From: Alteromonas_E sp964230255
GTDB lineage: Bacteria; Pseudomonadota; Gammaproteobacteria; Enterobacterales; Alteromonadaceae
Assembly: GCA_964230255.1 (NCBI GenBank)
Contig: CAXRGW010000138.1
Coordinates: forward strand, 1-22,594
Length of the DNA stretch: 22,594 nt
Reading direction: 5' to 3'
Below, one piece after another: positions 1-8,067 of this stretch (positions within the stretch are counted from its first letter, which is position 1; each line of letters opens with the position of its first letter). A program made the position numbers and the translations under genes. Under the pieces are notes generated by a model. The model was not told the origin of the DNA, made no database searches, and saw only the letters and a list, made by a program, of their open reading frames with translations.

Positions 1-146
1 ACGATGTAAAGCTTTTAAATATAGAAGGGTTCCCGTTACACAACCATTGGCAAGCCGTTACCTTGAATAGCCGCCCTGAAAGCCTAGCAGCATCTGGCTT
101 TAAACAATTCTTGCGCGAGCATGGTGACGTTGCAAAGCGAAATTAA
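1..146 (+). CDS. LysR-family transcriptional regulator, C-terminal fragment
   Basis: This is the last 47 codons of a gene entering from the left edge; complete codons run from position 3 to the TAA at 144-146. The peptide contains IEGFPLHNHWQAVTL followed by SLAASGFKQFLREHG. That matches the end of the LysR substrate-binding domain, where a 'xEGFPxxxHW' strand leads into a final helix that usually carries 'AAxAFxxFL'. Family membership is inferred from this tail alone, because the helix-turn-helix end is outside the window. The target genes cannot be told. The gene converges on the hybrid kinase with only 18 nt between the stops and no hairpin terminator in the gap. Confidence 0.6.
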   Translation, partial: DVKLLNIEGFPLHNHWQAVTLNSRPESLAASGFKQFLREHGDVAKRN

Positions 147-164
147 ACCGCTATAAGGGTGAAA

Positions 165-2987
165 CTAGTTCAAATTTCTGGCGATTGTATTGAGTAGTGT
201 AGAACGTGTTATTGGCTTACTTAAGAAGTCATTCATGCCAGCAGCTAGACACTTTTCACGGTCCTCGACAAACGCATTTGCGGTTACAGCAATAATGGTT
301 GTATCGGCTCGTTCATTATCGAGTTGACGAATTTGAATACTCGCCTGTAAACCGTCGAGTACTGGCATTTGCAAGTCCATAAGCACTGCGTCAAATTGAT
401 ATTTGTTAACAGCGGAAATAACTTCTTCACCATTGGAAACCCGCAGCGTTCGCACGTTAGCCTTGGCAAGCATGTCGCACAATATATCGGCATTTACATC
501 GTTGTCTTCAGCGACCAATACGCGCAAGCCCAGCGGTAATACAGGTAAACCTTTGTCCTGACGAATAGGTTCAACACGCACAGTATTCATAGGTACGGTG
601 ATTAGGAAAGTTGAGCCTTCGCCTTTGACGCTATCAACAGCGACATTGCCCCCCATGATTTCAACCATTCGCTTGGTAATTGCCAATCCCAGACCAGTAC
701 CTGCATGCGCCCTTGTTGAGCTTAGATCTGCCTGCACGAATTCATCGAATATTTTGTGCAAATCAGCATTGGTGATGCCAACACCCGTATCTTTGATCAT
801 CAGCGCAACCATCTCATTATCATAATCCAAGCGCAGTGTGACTGTGCCAAAATCAGTGAACTTGATGGCGTTACTGAGAAGATTATTGAGGATTTGGGCA
901 AATTTACCCGCATCACCATTGACTGATTTAGGTACCCGATCATTTATATCGACAACAAGGCGAACACCTTTTCGGGCGGCACTATTACCGTGTAACTCAG
1001 CGGCTGCACGAGCGGCTGAAGTTATATCGAACGGCTTGATTTGCAGCTGCATTTCACCCGATTCAATCTTCGACCAATCTAATACGCTATTAAGGATAAG
1101 TAATAGGTTATTGGCCGATTCAGCGACAATATTAATACGGTACGTAACTCTCTCTGGTAAATCCTCAGTTAACAAGTTTTCACAACTACCAATAATTCCG
1201 TTCATCGGTGTTCTGATTTCGTGTGACATGTTCGCCAAAAACTTTGATTTGGCATCACTCGCGACTTCAGCTAATTTCAGAGCGATACTGAGTGACTTTG
1301 TCTTTTCGTTAACCCGTTCTTGCAAATTGACGTTTAAGTCAGACAGTTCTTTATTCAGTTTTTCTTGCTCGGATCGCGCCACTCTTAGTTCATTAAATGT
1401 ATCAACGAGGCGGTTGCTCAAACTAATAAACTCACTATTTAACGCGTCGACTTCTCTTAAGTACAATTTATTGCGCAAATCTTGAGGAGACCCGTTACTA
1501 CAAGTGGTATCAAAAATTGCAAATTGATGCATAAGCGTTTGCATCGGCTTGGATACTAAAGTGGCTACCAGATACCCCATACCAATACCGCCGGCGCCTA
1601 AAACCAACAAAATTGCCAATGCGCCGAGGATGTATTGCGATGTCAACTCAACAAACTCACCACGCGGAAAGTAAATATGAGAAGCCCAGCCCATAGGACC
1701 GTTGTAACTAGACCTAATAAACCACTCTAGGCCCGCTATATTTGTTATATTACCGGCACAACTCTGGGTATAACAGACACTTTCATTGAGCACAGCCAAA
1801 CGCGTTATATTAAGTATTGAGCTCGAAAATACCACCTGCTGACGATTGTCACTGATCATTATTTCAAAGCCGGTGAGGTTGCGGTCGTAGTAAAGGTTGA
1901 ATTGGTTCAAACCCAACGAACCTTCAACAATACCGATGAACTCACCATTCGGCCCTATCATCGGTGCGGAAATAGCAACTATGTTGTCATTACCAAACCC
2001 TCGTCCTTGGAAAGCCGCAGAAATATGTGGCCGCAATGTTCGCTTGGTTTCAGTAAAGTACTCGCGCTCAGCGACATTAGCATAACCGGTTCGCTGAGAT
2101 GCCTGCAATAATGTGGCGGGATAGCTATGGGTGATCTCACCATTAGCATCAGTGATTAAAAAAGTTAGAAATTGCGGATATTTTTTGGCTAAATCCGACA
2201 ACACTGCTTGTGATATCAAAGGATTGCGCTCAATTACACTCGCGGTTAACTCTATTGCCGCCTGGTGCTGTGCAAAGAAACTATCCAATTGGTCATTTAA
2301 CACATTGCTGCGCTGTTGCATGTAATCAAGCAACTGCTGTTTTTGTTGATCTTGAAAGCTGCTGATGTATGAAAATATGATCCCCACCAACGCAAAGAAG
2401 AAGACTCCAGCAAAGAAGTACTGAAATAAGAAACGCACTTCTATCATTGGCGTCCGATCGGATGGCCACACCATAAAACGGGCGATATACACGAAGTGAC
2501 CGACCAGTAAATTTACTATCCCAACAAAGCAACACACGGCTGTAGCAGTTACTGCCAACTGAAAACTCAGCGGATTGTCGCTGTAAAATACTAAAATAAA
2601 CAGCGGTATTGTAAAGATTAACCAAAAACCTAAGCCGACAATCAAGGCGCGTTTGACTGAACGATTAAACGACAGTTTAGTCACCATTATGGGCTGAAGC
2701 ATCAATAAGGCGATAACCCCAGGATGATATTGCTGAACATCGAGCCAAGGCACGTCAATAAACAACGCCAACCAATAGGGCAGACTAATAACAATTGCAC
2801 TGATAGTCGCGAGGGCCAGGCCAAACATCAGGCCAATAAAAATTGCGACAGAAAAACCAAAGGCGAAAATACCACTGGTTTCAAAAGGTGCGGGTAAGAG
2901 GTGTAACAGGATGCCAATAAGTGTCATCAGCCCTATGCTGATAGACTTATTGTTGAGAAGATAATTGACTATTGGCATCCTTGGCAT
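165..2987 (-). CDS. Membrane-bound hybrid sensor histidine kinase (Cache-like sensor, HisKA, HATPase, receiver)
   Basis: The 940-residue protein reads in this order. About six or seven hydrophobic helices span residues 15-210. A periplasmic Cache-like sensor follows at about 215-445, with the stretch APMIGPNGEFIGIVEGSLGL. A last membrane helix lies at about 450-475, then a HAMP-like and coiled-coil linker to about 575. The HisKA domain has its phospho-acceptor His at 589 in ANMSHEIRTPMNG. The ATPase domain has an N box at 701-710, DTGVG at 733-737 and GTGLGLA at 763-769. A C-terminal receiver has an acidic patch at 826-830, acceptor Asp 871 in LMDLQMP and Lys 924. There is no HPt domain and no separate response regulator nearby, so the output partner is unknown. 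The ATG lies 9 nt after the stop of the M20 gene with AGGA in front, so the two probably share a transcript. The ligand cannot be told from sequence. Confidence 0.9.
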   Translation of the reverse strand: MPRMPIVNYLLNNKSISIGLMTLIGILLHLLPAPFETSGIFAFGFSVAIFIGLMFGLALATISAIVISLPYWLALFIDVPWLDVQQYHPGVIALLMLQPIMVTKLSFNRSVKRALIVGLGFWLIFTIPLFILVFYSDNPLSFQLAVTATAVCCFVGIVNLLVGHFVYIARFMVWPSDRTPMIEVRFLFQYFFAGVFFFALVGIIFSYISSFQDQQKQQLLDYMQQRSNVLNDQLDSFFAQHQAAIELTASVIERNPLISQAVLSDLAKKYPQFLTFLITDANGEITHSYPATLLQASQRTGYANVAEREYFTETKRTLRPHISAAFQGRGFGNDNIVAISAPMIGPNGEFIGIVEGSLGLNQFNLYYDRNLTGFEIMISDNRQQVVFSSSILNITRLAVLNESVCYTQSCAGNITNIAGLEWFIRSSYNGPMGWASHIYFPRGEFVELTSQYILGALAILLVLGAGGIGMGYLVATLVSKPMQTLMHQFAIFDTTCSNGSPQDLRNKLYLREVDALNSEFISLSNRLVDTFNELRVARSEQEKLNKELSDLNVNLQERVNEKTKSLSIALKLAEVASDAKSKFLANMSHEIRTPMNGIIGSCENLLTEDLPERVTYRINIVAESANNLLLILNSVLDWSKIESGEMQLQIKPFDITSAARAAAELHGNSAARKGVRLVVDINDRVPKSVNGDAGKFAQILNNLLSNAIKFTDFGTVTLRLDYDNEMVALMIKDTGVGITNADLHKIFDEFVQADLSSTRAHAGTGLGLAITKRMVEIMGGNVAVDSVKGEGSTFLITVPMNTVRVEPIRQDKGLPVLPLGLRVLVAEDNDVNADILCDMLAKANVRTLRVSNGEEVISAVNKYQFDAVLMDLQMPVLDGLQASIQIRQLDNERADTTIIAVTANAFVEDREKCLAAGMNDFLSKPITRSTLLNTIARNLN

Positions 2988-2996
2988 TGTGTCCTG

Positions 2997-4295
2997 TTAC
3001 TCTGTGTACAAATAATCGATAGTCATGTTTGTGAGTAAATCAACACCTAGTCGCATACCGCTATCATTCACCATGAACTCAGGGGTGTGATGAGCTGGAG
3101 CTTCATCAGCCGGCACATCTAATGGTTTGCCACCGACCCATAAATAAACGCCCGGTACTTTTTCTTGGAAAAAAGAAAAGTCTTCTGCACCTGTGACTGG
3201 TTTCGACAACAAAGCATTTTCGTTACCCGCTGTGCGCTGAATAGTCGGCAACATCTGCGCCATTAGAGCAGGATCGTTATAAGTAATGGGATAATTATAG
3301 TCCAACGGCAAAATTACTTCAGCCGTGGCTCGCATACTCTCAGATATCGCATGTACTTTGCGGGGCAACGCTTCATAAATATGGTCACGCGCTTTTAGGT
3401 TAAGCGTGCGGATAGTGCCGACTAACTCAACTTCGTTAGGAATTATATTTGACCGATTACCGCCGTGAATTGAGCCAATAGTTACAACTGCCGCATCATC
3501 AATGACTTTAATCTCCCGACTAACAATAGTTTGCAAACCCATTATTACTTGAGCAGCGGTGGTGATAGGGTCCACACTCAACCATGGATATGCGCCATGA
3601 GCTTGCTTTCCTTTTATCACTATTTTAAACGGGTCAACAGCGGCCATTACTCCACCGGCGCGATAACGCACTTTTCCAACATCCGTGTCGGCACTGATAT
3701 GTAAACCGAAAATCACATCAACATCAGGGTTTTCTAACACACCTTCCTTTACCATTATTTCAGCACCACCGACTTCGCCGGCGGGAGAACCTTCCTCAGC
3801 AGGTTGGAAAATGAATTTGACTTTGCCGCGTAACTGATCTTTTACCGCCACCAAGATGTTTGCAGCTCCCATTAGCATCGCCATATGGGTATCGTGCCCG
3901 CATGCATGCATAACCGGCACTTCATTGCCATTAAACATGCCGCGCTGCACCGACTTATAGGGTAAATCGTTTTGCTCCAGAACCGGTAAACCATCCATAT
4001 CTGCTCGCAACGCTACCACGGGACCGGGCTTGCCCGTATCTAATACGCCTACCACACCAGTTTTCGCTACTTCGGTGGTCACGGCTAATCCAAGCGAATG
4101 CAAGTATTGTTCAATATATGCAGCTGTTTGGAACTCGCGATTTGATAGCTCAGGGAACTCATGAAAGTGATGGCGCCAAGCAATAACCTGCTCCTCGACA
4201 CTCGCCGATAACGATCGCAGTTCAGCTTCCGAGGGCTTAGCGTTAGCTGCTGTGGCGATAAAAATCAAGACTAGGCAATGTAATGTTCGTTTCAT
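2997..4295 (-). CDS. Exported M20-family metallopeptidase / N-acyl-amino-acid amidohydrolase
   Basis: The 432-residue protein resembles the M20D group (hippurate hydrolase, IAA-amino-acid hydrolase and carboxypeptidase-like amidohydrolases), which cleave an acyl or amide bond using two metal ions. Visible metal-ligand motifs are HACGHD (Cys 132, His 134), QPAEEG (Glu 167-168), FGLHIS (His 199) and the C-terminal AHHTPEF (His 403). The lid/dimerisation domain lies roughly at 218-330. An N-terminal signal peptide (MKRT then a hydrophobic core, ending near ANAK at 17-20) indicates export to the periplasm; many M20D relatives are cytoplasmic. The start is ATG with CAGGA about 6 nt upstream. It is followed 9 nt later by the sensor kinase gene. 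The substrate cannot be named from sequence; N-acyl or dipeptide cleavage for nutrition is only an inference. Confidence 0.88.
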   Translation of the reverse strand: MKRTLHCLVLIFIATAANAKPSEAELRSLSASVEEQVIAWRHHFHEFPELSNREFQTAAYIEQYLHSLGLAVTTEVAKTGVVGVLDTGKPGPVVALRADMDGLPVLEQNDLPYKSVQRGMFNGNEVPVMHACGHDTHMAMLMGAANILVAVKDQLRGKVKFIFQPAEEGSPAGEVGGAEIMVKEGVLENPDVDVIFGLHISADTDVGKVRYRAGGVMAAVDPFKIVIKGKQAHGAYPWLSVDPITTAAQVIMGLQTIVSREIKVIDDAAVVTIGSIHGGNRSNIIPNEVELVGTIRTLNLKARDHIYEALPRKVHAISESMRATAEVILPLDYNYPITYNDPALMAQMLPTIQRTAGNENALLSKPVTGAEDFSFFQEKVPGVYLWVGGKPLDVPADEAPAHHTPEFMVNDSGMRLGVDLLTNMTIDYLYTE

Positions 4296-4316
4296 GTTCC
4301 TGCTCTGTCACTGATT

Positions 4317-4335
4317 GGTTAACTACAGACTAACC
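4317..4335. promoter_or_regulatory. Inverted repeat GGTTA-N9-TAACC upstream of the M20 gene
   Basis: The 5-bp arms are separated by 9 nt, and the element sits 22 nt before the amidohydrolase ATG. Its spacing is compatible with binding of a dimeric regulator, or it may be chance. No regulator can be assigned. Confidence 0.25.
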
Positions 4336-4358
4336 GATTTAAGGTGTCTAGCCCAAAT

Positions 4359-4391
4359 AAAAAAGCCATATCAAACAGATATGGCTTTTTT
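4359..4391 (-). terminator. Intrinsic terminator downstream of rho (symmetrical, could act both ways)
   Basis: A run of six A, the stem GCCATATC / GATATGGC with loop AAACA, and a run of six T give a near-perfect 14-bp stem counting the A/T pairs. It starts 20 nt after the rho stop codon and so ends the rho transcript before the M20 gene. The symmetry means it could also stop plus-strand transcription. Confidence 0.9.
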
Positions 4392-4411
4392 ACTAGTCGA
4401 GTTTTTGTAAC

Positions 4412-5677
4412 CTAGCTCTTTTGACGCTTCATAGCATCAAAGAATTCGTCATTCGTCTTACTCATAGCTAAGCGATTTATTAAGAATTCCATTGCATCGA
4501 TTTCAGACATCTCATGCACAATCTTGCGCAAAATCCACATCTTTTGTAATTCTTCTTGGCTAGTTAGTAATTCTTCTCGACGGGTACCAGAGCGATTGAA
4601 ATCGATCGCTGGGAACACACGCTTTTCAGCAATCTTGCGATTCAGGTGAAGTTCCATATTACCCGTACCTTTAAACTCTTCATAGATAACTTCATCCATT
4701 TTCGAGCCAGTATCGATAAGCGCGGTCGCTATAATAGTTAAACTACCGCCTTCTTCAACGTTTCGCGCAGCACCAAAGAAACGCTTTGGCTTGTGCAGAG
4801 CATTGGCATCCACACCACCGGTCAATACTTTACCCGAAGATGGAATAACAGTGTTGTAAGCGCGAGCTAAACGGGTAATCGAATCAAGTAAAATCACAAC
4901 GTCTTTTTTGTGCTCAACCAAACGCTTGGCTTTTTCAATCACCATTTCGGCCACTTGCACGTGACGGCTAGCAGGCTCGTCGAAGGTTGAAGCAACCACT
5001 TCACCTTGCACCAAACGCTGCATCTCGGTCACTTCCTCTGGACGCTCATCGATGAGAAGTACCATCAACTGACATTCTGGGTGATTAGCAGCAATTGACT
5101 GCGCAATATTTTGCAGCAATAACGTCTTACCCGCTTTCGGCGGAGCAACGATAAGTCCGCGCTGACCGCGACCAATAGGTGATGCTAAATCCAACACACG
5201 TGCGGTAATATCTTCGGTACTACCGTTACCACGCTCCATACGCAAACGTTCGTTGGCATGCAGCGGAGTTAAGTTTTCAAAGAGGATCTTATTACGTGAA
5301 TTTTCCGGTTTATCAAAGTTAACTTCGCGGATTTTCAATAATGCGAAATAGCGTTCGCTGTCTTTTGGCGGGCGAATCTTACCTGAAATGGTGTCACCCG
5401 TGCGCAAGTTAAAACGTCGAATCTGGCTTGGCGACACATAAATATCATCCGGACCAGCCAAATATGAAGAGTCAGACGAACGCAAGAATCCAAACCCATC
5501 TTGTAAAATCTCTAAAACACCATCGCCAAAGATGTCTTCACCACCTTTCGCATGAGTCTTTAAAATCGAGAAAATAATGTCTTGTTTGCGGGCGCGAGCC
5601 ATGTTTTCCAGGCCCATTTCTTCGGCCAAAGCAACAAGTTCGCTTATGGGTTTGTTCTTAAGTTCAGTTAAATTCAT
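4412..5677 (-). CDS. rho: Transcription termination factor Rho
   Basis: The protein is a hexameric RNA-dependent ATPase/translocase that ends untranslated transcripts. It has 421 residues, close to the 419 of E. coli. The N-terminal helical domain (about 1-45) is followed by the OB-fold RNA-binding domain with DGFGFLR at 60-66. The Walker A is APPKAGKT at 178-185 and Asp 265 is in the Walker B motif VVILLDSITR. The Q-loop (GKVLTGGVD, 282-290) and R-loop region (GTGNME) are intact, so it should be active. The ATG is preceded by only a weak Shine-Dalgarno. The 214-nt upstream gap (5678-5891) could hold an autoregulated leader as in E. coli. I could not find a convincing promoter or leader peptide there, only a small AGCTC-N5-GAGCT repeat near 5769-5783. 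Confidence 0.98.
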   Translation of the reverse strand: MNLTELKNKPISELVALAEEMGLENMARARKQDIIFSILKTHAKGGEDIFGDGVLEILQDGFGFLRSSDSSYLAGPDDIYVSPSQIRRFNLRTGDTISGKIRPPKDSERYFALLKIREVNFDKPENSRNKILFENLTPLHANERLRMERGNGSTEDITARVLDLASPIGRGQRGLIVAPPKAGKTLLLQNIAQSIAANHPECQLMVLLIDERPEEVTEMQRLVQGEVVASTFDEPASRHVQVAEMVIEKAKRLVEHKKDVVILLDSITRLARAYNTVIPSSGKVLTGGVDANALHKPKRFFGAARNVEEGGSLTIIATALIDTGSKMDEVIYEEFKGTGNMELHLNRKIAEKRVFPAIDFNRSGTRREELLTSQEELQKMWILRKIVHEMSEIDAMEFLINRLAMSKTNDEFFDAMKRQKS

Positions 5678-5891
5678 ATTGGTGGGTCTTTGTACGTGTA
5701 CGTCGCTCTAGGCGTTATTGTTGTTCGAAAAGATTAAATATAGCTCGGATTTGAAAGAAATTATTGACAGCTCTGGTCGAGCTATTTAGAAACTTAGCAC
5801 CATATTTACTATTCGTCTAGTCTGAACGCCAAAACAGCCTAAAAAAGTCACATAAACTGCGAATAACGCCGTGTCTAGCCAATTAAATAAT

Positions 5892-6557
5892 TCAAATTAC
5901 AACATCGTTAACGCTGCGTCGCCGAAACCAACCAGCAATTGAGTAGCGTGTTTGATTAGTCGGCAACACTTCATGTTGAAATTCCTCACTTAAAAATACC
6001 ACCATAGTGGCAAATTCAGGAGCGACTTTAATACCACTCTCATCATCTTCATTACGATAAAGCACTAATTCCCCACCCGCTTCACTTGGCCAATTCGGAT
6101 TTAAGTAAGTCACGGTTGACAGGATGCGATTACCTTGACCAACAAAGGCATCTAAATGACGTTTGTAAAAGCTCCCTACACCGTATTGTGAAAAGTGACT
6201 CTCATAAAAATCCAAACCGAGAAAAAGTTGACGATTGATCACGCCTTGAAGTTGCCCCATCCATGTCAGCCAATCGCGTCCGGCGGCGCTTTGTTCATCG
6301 ATCCAATGAATAGTATCGCGGCGCACCTGCTGATTTATTTGATGTAAACCGTCACGACCAACGCCCGCAGACTTGAAAAACTCGTTATCCATACCCACTA
6401 TTGATTGCCGGAGTCTATCTGCTAGTTCTACTGGTAGTGCATTCGGCTGAATACTGTAACCCGAAATGCTCAGGTCGTTAACAATGGCTTCAAAAAGTTT
6501 GTGGTCTGTTTGCATCAGGATTACATATTTAGAGTAATACTGGTTTATAGCGTACAT
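5892..6557 (-). CDS. 2-oxoglutarate/Fe(II)-dependent oxygenase (SM-20/prolyl-hydroxylase type)
   Basis: The 221-residue protein carries the double-stranded beta-helix signature. FYKRHLD supplies His 134 and Asp 136, FQHEV supplies the distal His 195, and Arg 204 in TRYSIAGWFRRR fits the 2-oxoglutarate-binding Arg. TYLNPNW at about 150-156 and GGELVLY are typical of SM-20/P4H-like bacterial members. It should use O2, Fe(II) and 2-oxoglutarate to hydroxylate a substrate, possibly a protein; the substrate is unknown. Neither start candidate has a clear Shine-Dalgarno. The ATG at 6513-6515 (MQTDHKLFEAIV, 207 residues) may be the true start, because the family usually begins just before this helix. 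The gene is divergent from the antiporter gene with a 49-nt gap, so promoters must overlap there. Confidence 0.85.
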   Translation of the reverse strand: MYAINQYYSKYVILMQTDHKLFEAIVNDLSISGYSIQPNALPVELADRLRQSIVGMDNEFFKSAGVGRDGLHQINQQVRRDTIHWIDEQSAAGRDWLTWMGQLQGVINRQLFLGLDFYESHFSQYGVGSFYKRHLDAFVGQGNRILSTVTYLNPNWPSEAGGELVLYRNEDDESGIKVAPEFATMVVFLSEEFQHEVLPTNQTRYSIAGWFRRRSVNDVVI

Positions 6558-6606
6558 ATTACTACGCTTTAAGCTATAGCGGCGGAATCGTTTTTATTGG
6601 GAAGTT

Positions 6607-7572
6607 ATGACATTACCAATCCTTGCCATTATTGGTGGCTTAATTGTATTACTCTGGAGTGCAGGTAAATTTGTCGATGGCGCTGCTGCAACCGCGCGTT
6701 ATCTGGGCATGTCACCTCTACTCATTGGTATGATCATCATCGGCTTCGGCACCTCTGCACCCGAGATGATCGTCTCGGCTTTCGCCGCAACTCAGGGTAA
6801 CCCAGGTCTTGCACTGGGTAATGCGTATGGGTCGAATATCGCCAACATAGCATTAATACTAGGCCTAACTGCGTTACTCAGTCCCATCGCGGTTAAATCA
6901 GAGGTATTGAAGAAAGAATTACCGCTATTAATGGCAGTTACTTTATTTTCTGTTTACCAACTTATTGATCTCCGTGTTTCGTACGATGATGCTTACGCGC
7001 TACTTGGTATTTTCGCCGGTTTAATGGTGTGGAGTATCTATTCTGGTATGCGCGGCGGTGATGATGACGCGTTAGCTGGAGATGTGGCTTGTGAAGTTCC
7101 TGAACACCAACCATTAAAGAAAAGCTTAATTATTCTCACGACGGGCTTAGTATTATTGATAGCTAGCTCACGTCTGTTGGTGTGGGGCGCTGTTGAAGTG
7201 GCTACAGCGTTCGGTGTGAGTGATGTAATTATTGGCTTAACTATCATCGCAATAGGTACTTCCCTGCCGGAGTTAGCGGCGGCTATTGTTGCGATTCGCA
7301 AGGGCGAGCACGAATTAGCGTTGGGTAATGTGATTGGTTCGAACTTATTTAATACGCTTGGCGTAGTTGGCTTAGCCGGCGTTATTGCCCCCATGGAAGT
7401 AGCACAAGAGTTCTTGTATCGCGATGCATTGATTATGATCGGTTTAACCATTGCCCTGTTCGTTTCTTGTATTGGTTTGCGCGGTCCAGGCAAAATCAAT
7501 CGAACCGAAGGCGGAATATTTGCGTTACTGTACTTTGCCTATATGGGATATTTGATTATGACTTCGTTCTAA
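6607..7572 (+). CDS. Calcium/sodium antiporter, CaCA family (YrbG-like)
   Basis: The inner-membrane protein of 321 residues has the two inverted alpha-repeats of Na+/Ca2+ exchangers. The first is GFGTSAPEMIVSAF with GNAYGSNIANI (about 46-81) and the second is AIGTSLPELAAAI with GNVIGSNLFN (about 215-249). About ten hydrophobic helices are visible, with an acidic hydrophilic loop (GGDDDALAGD, 150-159) between the halves. It probably exports Ca2+ in exchange for Na+ or H+; the ion preference is inferred from the family. The ATG has GGGAAG very close upstream. It ends at a strong bidirectional terminator shared with trxA. Confidence 0.93.
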   Translation: MTLPILAIIGGLIVLLWSAGKFVDGAAATARYLGMSPLLIGMIIIGFGTSAPEMIVSAFAATQGNPGLALGNAYGSNIANIALILGLTALLSPIAVKSEVLKKELPLLMAVTLFSVYQLIDLRVSYDDAYALLGIFAGLMVWSIYSGMRGGDDDALAGDVACEVPEHQPLKKSLIILTTGLVLLIASSRLLVWGAVEVATAFGVSDVIIGLTIIAIGTSLPELAAAIVAIRKGEHELALGNVIGSNLFNTLGVVGLAGVIAPMEVAQEFLYRDALIMIGLTIALFVSCIGLRGPGKINRTEGGIFALLYFAYMGYLIMTSF

Positions 7573-7591
7573 TCGTTAAATTGCAGTACAT

Positions 7592-7623
7592 AAAAAAAGC
7601 GGAGTTAAAACTCCGCTTTTTTT
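7592..7623. terminator. Bidirectional intrinsic terminator between antiporter gene and trxA
   Basis: Seven A, the stem GCGGAG / CTCCGC with loop TTAAAA, and seven T form a 13-bp symmetrical hairpin. It lies between two convergent genes, 19 nt after the antiporter stop and 17 nt beyond the trxA stop, so it can terminate both. Confidence 0.93.
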
Positions 7624-7640
7624 GTATGTGCTAATACAAC

Positions 7641-7967
7641 TTAAACGTGATCAGCCAAAAATTCTTCTAATTGAGTTTTAGACAATGCGCCAACTTTAGT
7701 TGCTGCAACGTTTCCGTCTTTGAACAACAACAGAGTTGGGATACCACGGATGCCATATTTAGGTGGCGTTTCATTATTTTCATCGACATTCAGTTTACCA
7801 ACTGTTAACTTTCCTTCGTATTCACCTGCAATGTCTTCTAAAATAGGTGCAATCATTTTACAGGGGCCACACCACTCGGCCCAGAAGTCAACCAGCACAG
7901 GACCCGCAGCATTGATTACATCTGCTTCGAACTTATCATCAGTCAACTGGATAATTTTGTCGCTCAT
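7641..7967 (-). CDS. trxA: Thioredoxin 1
   Basis: This is a 108-residue cytoplasmic disulfide reductase, reduced by thioredoxin reductase, that supplies electrons to many enzymes. The active site WCGPCK has Cys 33 and Cys 36, the cis-proline is Pro 77 in GIPTLLLF, and FWAEWCGPCKMIAP and KVGALSK match E. coli TrxA closely. Length and ends fit the family. The ATG has GGAG about 7 nt upstream. It is divergent from rhlB and sits close to rho, the same trxA-rhlB-rho neighbourhood as in enteric bacteria. Confidence 0.98.
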   Translation of the reverse strand: MSDKIIQLTDDKFEADVINAAGPVLVDFWAEWCGPCKMIAPILEDIAGEYEGKLTVGKLNVDENNETPPKYGIRGIPTLLLFKDGNVAATKVGALSKTQLEEFLADHV

Positions 7968-8067
7968 TCTTTTCTCCGTTAATGGTCTGTCGCTGATACG
8001 TATTCAGCACTACCGTAAGTGTTATATAGAATCTGTTTTTAATGCAAGCATTGATAAGCTATAAGCT

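Noticed and set aside
838..1485. A 215-codon plus-strand reading frame
   Set aside because: It lies entirely antisense to the kinase HisKA/ATPase region, whose domains are intact, and its Ser/Leu/Arg-rich peptide resembles nothing; it is a shadow frame.
5678..5891. A leader peptide or riboswitch before rho
   Set aside because: No start codon with a Shine-Dalgarno, no conserved riboswitch pattern and only a 5-bp repeat could be seen.
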